From an uncultured Bacteroidales bacterium (GTDB lineage: Bacteria; Bacteroidota; Bacteroidia; Bacteroidales; Paludibacteraceae): 7,887 bases of DNA. Shown here one piece after another: positions 1 through 4,980 of the stretch. The DNA lies in contig CALATT010000114.1 of the NCBI GenBank assembly GCA_937891905.1, forward strand, positions 1 through 7,887. The letters are read 5' to 3'. The translations under genes and the position numbers were made by a program. Each line of letters opens with the position of its first letter. Position 1 is the stretch's first letter. The notes below the pieces were generated by a model. That model saw only the letters and a list, made by a program, of their open reading frames with translations, had not been told where the DNA came from and made no database searches.

Positions 1-447
1 CAGCGTGTGATCGATGCTTTTGAATCCAATGGCAATCAGTCCATACCAACCTATGGCGCGGTGATTGGTACCTACCAACTCACCGATATGGAAGGAAATA
101 TCCTGCCGCCAGGCGTGATTGACCACCGCGAGTGGACGGATGATAATGGTCGTAATAATGCATTGCGAATCAATGGTTTGGGTGCGCCAAGAGCCTTCTA
201 TGTACCACTACTGCGCCAAATAGATTTCCCTACCACTAAGTACGGTGAAGATTACGCAGTTATGCTGCGTATATGCCGCGATTGGCGCATCGGACGCATC
301 TACGAAGTGGTGTACGACTGCCGCAGATGGGAAGATAATTCCGATGCTAACTGCGACATCATTGCCATGAACCGCAATAACCAATACAAAGACTGGTTGC
401 GCACAAGCGAACTTCTCGCCCGACTCAAAAGGGTAAATGGTAAATAG
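1..447 (+). CDS. Glycosyltransferase family 2-like protein, C-terminal part (5' end outside window)
   Basis: The frame is open from the first base, so the true start lies upstream; 148 residues are visible. The readable part resembles the C-terminal half of a family-2/A-type glycosyltransferase found in Bacteroidales beside SpoIID-domain genes. Visible marks are a conserved block NGLGAPRAFYVP, then YGEDYAV, where the ED pair is the usual place for the catalytic base in GT-A enzymes, and a following CRRWEDNSDA segment. A GT-A enzyme would transfer a sugar from a nucleotide donor in the cytoplasm; the acceptor cannot be read here. The last residues (RVNGK) and the TAG stop are encoded by a heptamer tandem array, so the natural C-terminus probably ended a few residues earlier. 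The next gene starts 30 bases on, on the same strand, suggesting co-transcription. The family call is from remembered homologues; the sugar substrate is unknown. Confidence 0.65.
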   Translation, partial: QRVIDAFESNGNQSIPTYGAVIGTYQLTDMEGNILPPGVIDHREWTDDNGRNNALRINGLGAPRAFYVPLLRQIDFPTTKYGEDYAVMLRICRDWRIGRIYEVVYDCRRWEDNSDANCDIIAMNRNNQYKDWLRTSELLARLKRVNGK

Positions 448-486
448 TAATAGTAAATGGTACTTGGTACTTGGTAAATGGTAAAT
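432..486 (+). repeat. Heptamer tandem array across a gene junction
   Basis: Eight consecutive units of the form NGTAHWT: GGTAAAT twice, a shortened 6-base AGTAAT, AGTAAAT, GGTACTT twice, GGTAAAT twice. The TAG stop of the upstream gene (445-447) falls between units 2 and 3. The ATG of the SpoIID-domain gene (478-480) falls between units 7 and 8. The whole 30-base intergenic gap is therefore repeat DNA. No ribosome-binding sequence is visible outside the repeat. Confidence 0.93.
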
Positions 487-1503
487 ATCAAAATCGGTAT
501 ACTCACAGCGCCGCGGATTGAATACGAGCAGCGCGAAAGCACATTCGTTCTTAAGAATGTGCGTATCGGTATTGGTTTTCATTGGGATAGATACGAGAAC
601 CAAGAGTTTAGCGGCATGCTCACCATCCGTGATAACGAGGATGGTACACAAACAGCTATCAATACCCTCGATTTAGAAGAATACCTCTGTTCGGTCATCT
701 CCTCCGAGATGAATGCTAATAGTCCAATGGAGTTGCTCAAAGCCCATGCCGTCATCAGTCGTAGTTGGGCGATACGCGCCATGGAGCAGCATTTGCATGA
801 TGGCTACCATGTGTGCGCTGACGACCATTGCCAGCGATACGAAGGGCTGCGCCGTATGAACGAACGAGCCGTTGCTGCTGTGCGCGCCACCGCAGGACAA
901 GTGCTTGGCTATGACGGAGAGATATGTGACTGCCGCTACCATAAATGCTGCGGAGGTAAGACGGAAATATGGCGTACCTGTTGGGAAAATATCGATGTGC
1001 CATACATCCAATCCGTTGATTGCCCATACTGCAATCCACACTCACCGCGCGTACGCCAACTACTCACCACTGCGCTCAATGACTATGACCAAGAGACACT
1101 TGATTTTCATGATTGGCAAGTGAAGTACACGGAGGCAGAATTAGATGAAATCATTCGCCTCAAAACGAATACCGATTACGGACATATACTTGCTCTTGAA
1201 CCCCTCCATCGTGGTATGTCAGGACGAATAGATAACCTGCGTATCGTGGGCACGAAGCAAACACAGACGATTGGTAAGGAACTCACTATCCGCTATGCAC
1301 TGAGCCGTAAATGCTTGTATAGTAGTTGGTTTGACATCCACCATACCGATGGGCAATGGATACTCACGGGTCACGGATGGGGTCATGGCGCAGGTCTATG
1401 CCAAATAGGTGCGGCCGTCATGGCTGCCGAAGGAAAAGGATACGATGAGATTCTCACTCATTACTACCCCGGAGCAAGTTTAGTGGTAAATCGTATATCG
1501 TAA
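478..1503 (+). CDS. SpoIID/LytB domain-containing protein
   Basis: 341 residues. SpoIID of spore formers is a lytic transglycosylase that cuts glycan strands lacking stem peptides; the Bacteroidales relatives have no known role in sporulation and their job is not established. Visible family marks are LEEYLCSVISSEM (residues 66-78, with the Glu of SEM at the place of the catalytic acid), KAHAVISRSWAIR (88-100), a metal-site-like set of His and Cys (YHKCCGGKTE at 154-163 and CPYC at 182-185), and the C-terminal HGWGHGAGLCQIGAAVMA (299-316) plus HYYPGA (328-333). No signal peptide is seen. ATG 478 is directly preceded by an in-frame TAA, which fixes the start. As I recall the family, homologues have about 40 more residues between the first strand (KIGIL) and the FHW block, so the N-terminal region looks shortened. 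The first and last few residues come from heptamer arrays. Confidence 0.87.
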   Translation: MVNIKIGILTAPRIEYEQRESTFVLKNVRIGIGFHWDRYENQEFSGMLTIRDNEDGTQTAINTLDLEEYLCSVISSEMNANSPMELLKAHAVISRSWAIRAMEQHLHDGYHVCADDHCQRYEGLRRMNERAVAAVRATAGQVLGYDGEICDCRYHKCCGGKTEIWRTCWENIDVPYIQSVDCPYCNPHSPRVRQLLTTALNDYDQETLDFHDWQVKYTEAELDEIIRLKTNTDYGHILALEPLHRGMSGRIDNLRIVGTKQTQTIGKELTIRYALSRKCLYSSWFDIHHTDGQWILTGHGWGHGAGLCQIGAAVMAAEGKGYDEILTHYYPGASLVVNRIS

Positions 1504-1519
1504 ATCGTACATGGTACAT
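1485..1519 (+). repeat. Heptamer tandem array across a gene junction
   Basis: Five perfect-length 7-base units: GGTAAAT, CGTATAT, CGTAAAT, CGTACAT, GGTACAT. The TAA stop of the SpoIID-domain gene (1501-1503) lies in unit 3. The ATG of the methyltransferase gene (1511-1513) spans units 4 and 5. The 7-base intergenic gap is entirely repeat. The array also encodes the last residues (VNRIS) of the upstream protein and the first residues (MVH) of the downstream one. Confidence 0.93.
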
Positions 1520-2707
1520 CCTCAATGCTCCATATCCCAATTAGCTTTGCAGCGCAAGCAATATGCCCACTTGTCAGACGATGAGTGGCGGTGGATGTTG
1601 CAGCAAGTGGAAGGACGCCAACGCACCGCTGACAAACTGCCCACTTTTGCTACTATTGATGATTGGTGGTATCCTGTGCGCCTCAGTTGTGAGCAATGTT
1701 CGTCAGAACAAACGGCGAGGTATAAGGCGGAACTGATACAAGCACTACCTAATACCACTTTTGCAGACCTTACAGGTGGGTATGGCGTGGATACACTCTT
1801 TCTTAGCACACACTTTTCTCACACCGATTATGTAGAGCAAAATGCGGAACTATGCCGCATTATGCAGCATAATAAAGACCTATGGAGTAGGGCACAGCAG
1901 TGTAATACCACTATCGATGTGCATAACACCTCTGCGGAATATTTCCTGCAGCATGCAGGGCAATACGATTTAATCTTCGTGGACCCTGCCCGCCGAGATT
2001 CGCATGGTGGCAAAGTGTTTCGATTGGAAGACTGCACACCTAATATGGTGACGCTTTTGCCGTCACTGCTGCAGCACCTCACACCCAACGGGCGTATTAT
2101 GCTCAAACTATCCCCTATGCTGGATATCACCCAAGCCCTCTCCTCTCTCACTACTCACTACTCATTTCTCACTACTCATTACTGGCAAGTATTTGTTGTG
2201 GCGGTGAAGAATGAAGTGAAGGAGGTGCTCCTACTAAGCCAACCCACAGAGCAATCCATCATCACGGCCATCGATTTAGCGCAACCTGAGCAATCCTTCT
2301 CCTTCAACCCTAAGGACCTTAAAGACCTTAAAGACCCTAAGGACCTTAAGGACCTTACTTCTTTTTCTTACCTCTACGAACCCAATGCTGCTATCCTCAA
2401 AGCGGGTGGGTATAGGTATATAGCGGAGCGCTTTGGCGTGCATAAACTGGATAATAACACCCATCTCTTTGTTTCAGACCAAGTAGTTGATAATTTCCCT
2501 GGCAGAGTGTGGCTGATAGACCAGCTTGTGCGTGACCGTAAGGACCTGCCTTCTACACTCACGCAAGCGAATATCCTTACGCGCAATCATCCCTTGACGC
2601 CAGACCAACTAAAAAAGAAACTGCACCTCCGTGATGGAGGCGCAGCATATATCATTGGTGCGCGTGTGGCGGGCAAACCCGTACTTTTCCTCGCGCATCG
2701 TCTATAA
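1511..2707 (+). CDS. Class I SAM-dependent methyltransferase with THUMP-like C-terminal domain
   Basis: 398 residues. The Rossmann methyltransferase core shows motif I as FADLTGGYGVD (84-94), the SAM-binding glycine loop, and a motif IV-like DLIFVDPARRD (153-163). After it comes LYEPNAAILKAG (288-299), and the end (about 362-398, PLTPDQLKKKL through DGGAAYIIG) matches the THUMP-like domain seen in Bacteroidetes members. THUMP domains bind RNA, so an RNA target is plausible, but the substrate is not known. Two low-complexity inserts interrupt the conserved sequence: LTTHYSFLTTHY near 213-224, just before VFVVAVKNE, and a KDLKDLKDP-type run near 268-282 in a variable loop. The start is fixed by an in-frame TAA at 1487-1489 with no other ATG or GTG before 1511. 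Homologues seem to have some extra N-terminal residues. The gene ends 9 bases from the convergent operon's last stop. Confidence 0.85.
   Translation: MVHPQCSISQLALQRKQYAHLSDDEWRWMLQQVEGRQRTADKLPTFATIDDWWYPVRLSCEQCSSEQTARYKAELIQALPNTTFADLTGGYGVDTLFLSTHFSHTDYVEQNAELCRIMQHNKDLWSRAQQCNTTIDVHNTSAEYFLQHAGQYDLIFVDPARRDSHGGKVFRLEDCTPNMVTLLPSLLQHLTPNGRIMLKLSPMLDITQALSSLTTHYSFLTTHYWQVFVVAVKNEVKEVLLLSQPTEQSIITAIDLAQPEQSFSFNPKDLKDLKDPKDLKDLTSFSYLYEPNAAILKAGGYRYIAERFGVHKLDNNTHLFVSDQVVDNFPGRVWLIDQLVRDRKDLPSTLTQANILTRNHPLTPDQLKKKLHLRDGGAAYIIGARVAGKPVLFLAHRL
2147..2181 (+). repeat. CTCACTA heptamer array inside the methyltransferase gene
   Basis: Five 7-base units: CTCACTA twice, CTCATTT, CTCACTA, CTCATTA. 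Read on this strand it encodes LTTHYSFLTTHY, inserted between the conserved DITQAL and WQVFVVAVKNE segments. On the other strand the unit is AGTGAGT, which fits the NGTNNNT form of the other arrays. By hand count 31 of 35 bases match the array at 4759-4793. Confidence 0.92.
2311..2355 (+). repeat. Nonamer tandem array inside the methyltransferase gene
   Basis: Five 9-base units: TAAGGACCT, TAAAGACCT, TAAAGACCC, TAAGGACCT, TAAGGACCT. Nine is a multiple of three, so each unit adds the same three residues, giving a Lys-Asp-Leu repeat in one register. A single isolated TAAGGACCT in the same reading frame lies at 2539-2547. Confidence 0.94.
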
Positions 2708-2716
2708 TCAGATTAG

Positions 2717-4222
2717 TCACTCCGCGCAGCGACCCATCATATCGTATCTCTTTCCACTTCGCATAATATAGAGACTACCATCGATGAGTACCTTTGTACT
2801 TTGTACTTCGTCCCTTTGTACTTGCTCCACACCCGTGTTATTCGGCGCTATCTCTATGCTCGCACCTAAATCGTTCCATCCTGTCTCTGCATTCCATACA
2901 TCCTTGTTGGCAAAGCGAATAGCATAGCGAGCATCTTTGGCGATAGACGCATACGCGTCTGGCATATGCAAGTAGAGGTGGTATGTACCTGCTGCAATAG
3001 AGGCATCAATGGCTAATCCGCAGTCGATGCGTATCGTACCTGCCTCGTATGTCCATTGGCGTGGGTCAGTGGGCAATGGTAGCGAATAGGTGTTGGTGGT
3101 TGACTGCAATACCAGATATGCCGTACGCGCGTTATATAAAGGAGCATAACCTACATTCTTGAGCTCAATATTCACTTTCATCGTCTGACCTATATAGGCT
3201 TTCTCTTCCCATCGAGAAGAAATCAATTGGAAGCGGTAACCCATATCTCTATTCAAATTATCAAAGATACCTGATGAACGCCACAAGTTGGTTACTTGCG
3301 TAGCGTATTCTGCGCCGCAGAAAGACCAATGGTATTCGCGCATCTCTTTCTCTGCATTGGTATATACTTTCTTGGCTAATGACGAACTCTCCACATTCGT
3401 CTCACCGCCATTAGGTACATAAAGCGTCTCCTTGGCTATGTAGGCACGCAATACAGGGTCGTCATCTTCGCCCTCGCCATCACGACCATATGTGCCGTCA
3501 TTTCCCCAGTCGTTGAGAAAAGCATCGTTGTGATGACCTATCTTGGCGCGAGCAGAACCATCGTGGGCTGTCTCGGCTGTCAGCGTCTTCTCATCGCCGA
3601 GGTATTGCGTCTTAATCAGTGGGTAGCGAACCAATAAGTGGCGGTCAGAAGGACAAGCGTCTATCAAACTCTCCAAGATAGCACGGCGGTTACTATTCAA
3701 CTGCTGTGTCTCGTTGCCATGGTTCTTACTATAATACCATTCGCCCCATTGGCCTACGAATCCTGCTTCGAGCACATAGATCACATCGGCGTTCTTGGCT
3801 AAGTGTGGTTTGAGTTGCGCCAAATGGGCTTGTGTCTGCGCGAGCGTGGCGTCATCTTTATTGGACTCGCAGTATGCAAAACGCAGCACACACTTAAATC
3901 CATACTTGCGCAATATTTGCATGTCTGCGTCAAAACCATTCAGCACTTTCTCGCTCAGCGCTTTGGTGCGGTAGTTGGTGAGGTAATACACTAATACCAC
4001 CAATCGTTGGGTTTCGCGTTCGCCCTCGTCGTGGAAGAACCATTCTTGATCTCCATCAAGGATAGAGGGATTGGACTCAGATACCACATCATTGATTTGA
4101 TCTGTGAATCCTCGTTCGGGGTTCGGGAAGATTGTTTCGTTGTCTGGAGTGTAGTTCACCACACCCGCATGCATGCTTAGCGATAGGACGCTAACTGCCA
4201 AGATACCTAAAATCTTTTTCAT
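2717..4222 (-). CDS. Secreted DUF4874/DUF4832-type protein with sorting-signal-like tail
   Basis: 501 residues. The N-terminus (KK, then a hydrophobic run, ending SMHA-G near 16-20) is a classical Sec signal peptide, probably cut after Ala19. Residues about 25-205 match DUF4874: NPERGFT (34-40), LVVLVYYLTNY (74-84), CVLRFAYCES (111-120), EAGFVGQWGEWYY (152-164) and LVRYP (197-201), in a barrel-like fold reminiscent of glycoside hydrolases. Residues about 215-455 match DUF4832, with NRDMGYRFQL (324-333) and a beta-rich part to about 456. The catalytic activity is unknown. The tail (464-501, GVEQ then SLYIMRSGKRYDMMGR) looks like the C-terminal sorting segment of Bacteroidales type IX secretion cargo, so surface or extracellular location is inferred. 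A heptamer array encodes the linker before this tail (467-479). It is the last gene of the minus-strand operon, 20 bases after the ABC ATPase. Confidence 0.8.
   Translation of the reverse strand: MKKILGILAVSVLSLSMHAGVVNYTPDNETIFPNPERGFTDQINDVVSESNPSILDGDQEWFFHDEGERETQRLVVLVYYLTNYRTKALSEKVLNGFDADMQILRKYGFKCVLRFAYCESNKDDATLAQTQAHLAQLKPHLAKNADVIYVLEAGFVGQWGEWYYSKNHGNETQQLNSNRRAILESLIDACPSDRHLLVRYPLIKTQYLGDEKTLTAETAHDGSARAKIGHHNDAFLNDWGNDGTYGRDGEGEDDDPVLRAYIAKETLYVPNGGETNVESSSLAKKVYTNAEKEMREYHWSFCGAEYATQVTNLWRSSGIFDNLNRDMGYRFQLISSRWEEKAYIGQTMKVNIELKNVGYAPLYNARTAYLVLQSTTNTYSLPLPTDPRQWTYEAGTIRIDCGLAIDASIAAGTYHLYLHMPDAYASIAKDARYAIRFANKDVWNAETGWNDLGASIEIAPNNTGVEQVQRDEVQSTKVLIDGSLYIMRSGKRYDMMGRCAE
2787..2823 (+). 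repeat. Heptamer array (GTACTT/GTCCCT type) inside the DUF4832-type gene
   Basis: Five units of the NGTNNNT form (AGTACCT, TGTACTT, TGTACTT, CGTCCCT, TGTACTT) with one extra T after unit 1 and one after unit 4, so the 7-base period slips twice. On the coding (minus) strand it encodes residues about 467-479 (VQRDEVQSTKVLI), the linker before the C-terminal sorting-like tail. Lower regularity than the other arrays. Confidence 0.82.
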
Positions 4223-4242
4223 ACTATAGTGATTGTATTAAT

Positions 4243-4980
4243 CTAATATTCCCCAAATACATCCATTCCAAAGGCCTGCGTAAAAGCATCCTCCGCGCGT
4301 AGTTTTTCCGCTGTGTCCAGTCGCACTCCTTGCCCTTTGGGGAACATGAGCAATATGCGGTCGCTGAGTGATAAAGCCAATTCCAACTCATGCGTAGAGA
4401 TAAGGATTGTCTTGCCTTGCTCGTGTGCCAAACGGCGAAGTAAGCGTAGGATAAGTATGCGGTGTGGTAGGTCTAAATGGGCGGTGGGTTCGTCCAATAG
4501 GATGATTGGCGTCTGTTGTGCCAGCGCCTTGGCTATCAGGATACGCTGTTTCTCGCCATCTGAATGGGCGTTGAAGAATGTATCCATTGCTTCAGCATCT
4601 ATCCCCACTTGCTCTAAGGATTCGGTGATGATACGCTCGTCCTCTTGATTTAGGCCGTCTAAGAAAGAGGTATATGGATAGCGCCCCAATGCCACCACAT
4701 CATGCACCGTGGTGTTCTCCATCGATAAGCGCTCTGTCAGCACCAATGCAATCTTATTCTCACTACTCACTACTCCCTTCTCACTACTCACTGCCTCTTG
4801 CAGTCCTGCGAGTGTGCGCAGCAGTGTGGACTTGCCGCAACCATTAGGCCCCAACATACAAACCATCTCGCCTGCGTGAAGCGAGAAACTTAGGTTGCGC
4901 TGGATGATGGTGGGTTCGCCACCGCGCGTGTTCTTGTAACCTATAGTCAGATTATTCGTAGAAATAGACTCTTTGTACAC
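4243..4980 (-). CDS. ABC transporter ATP-binding protein, FecE/BtuD-like
   Basis: 245 residues. This is the cytoplasmic ATPase of an importer of the iron-siderophore/haem/cobalamin class (FecE-like); the transported compound cannot be read. Motifs: Walker A GPNGCGKST (44-52), signature SDGEKQR (140-146, SDGE in place of the usual SGGE), Walker B IILLDEPTAHLD (159-170) and switch histidine in STHELE (His197). The Q-loop region reads LVLTERLS (79-86) with no obvious glutamine; I recall similar LT(D/E) forms in Bacteroidales relatives. The segment between LAGLQ and IALVLTER, which normally carries a strand and loop, is short and is replaced by VSSEKGVVSSEN from a heptamer array (64-75). The start is GTG at 4980: an in-frame stop lies just upstream and no other start precedes the conserved core. 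It overlaps murF-alr by 29 bases, suggesting coupled translation. No permease gene is adjacent in the window. Confidence 0.87.
   Translation of the reverse strand: MYKESISTNNLTIGYKNTRGGEPTIIQRNLSFSLHAGEMVCMLGPNGCGKSTLLRTLAGLQEAVSSEKGVVSSENKIALVLTERLSMENTTVHDVVALGRYPYTSFLDGLNQEDERIITESLEQVGIDAEAMDTFFNAHSDGEKQRILIAKALAQQTPIILLDEPTAHLDLPHRILILRLLRRLAHEQGKTILISTHELELALSLSDRILLMFPKGQGVRLDTAEKLRAEDAFTQAFGMDVFGEY
4759..4793 (-). repeat. CTCACTA-type heptamer array inside the ABC ATPase gene
   Basis: Five 7-base units on the + strand: CTCACTA twice, CTCCCTT, CTCACTA, CTCACTG. The coding strand is minus, where the unit reads AGTGAGT and gives VSSEKGVVSSEN. The array at 2147-2181 has the same number of units and the same divergent third unit, but there the + strand is coding, so the peptides are unrelated. 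Confidence 0.92.

Noticed and set aside
208..1045. Minus-strand open frames opposite the glycosyltransferase and SpoIID-domain genes
   Set aside because: The + strand frames carry conserved family motifs throughout; the opposite frames are of low quality and overlap each other.
1451..1468. CTCACTCATTACTA-like stretch resembling the CTCACTA heptamer arrays
   Set aside because: It encodes the conserved LTHYYPGA end of SpoIID-domain proteins and does not keep a 7-base period over several units.
2539..2547. Lone TAAGGACCT counted as a second nonamer array
   Set aside because: A single 9-base match near a repeat-rich stretch can occur by chance; no adjacent unit is present.
2670..2690. Small hairpin CGGG-CAAA-CCCG followed by TACTTTT near the convergent gene ends, as a terminator
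   Set aside because: Only four base pairs, it lies inside the methyltransferase coding sequence encoding the conserved AGKPVLF stretch, and the T run is interrupted.
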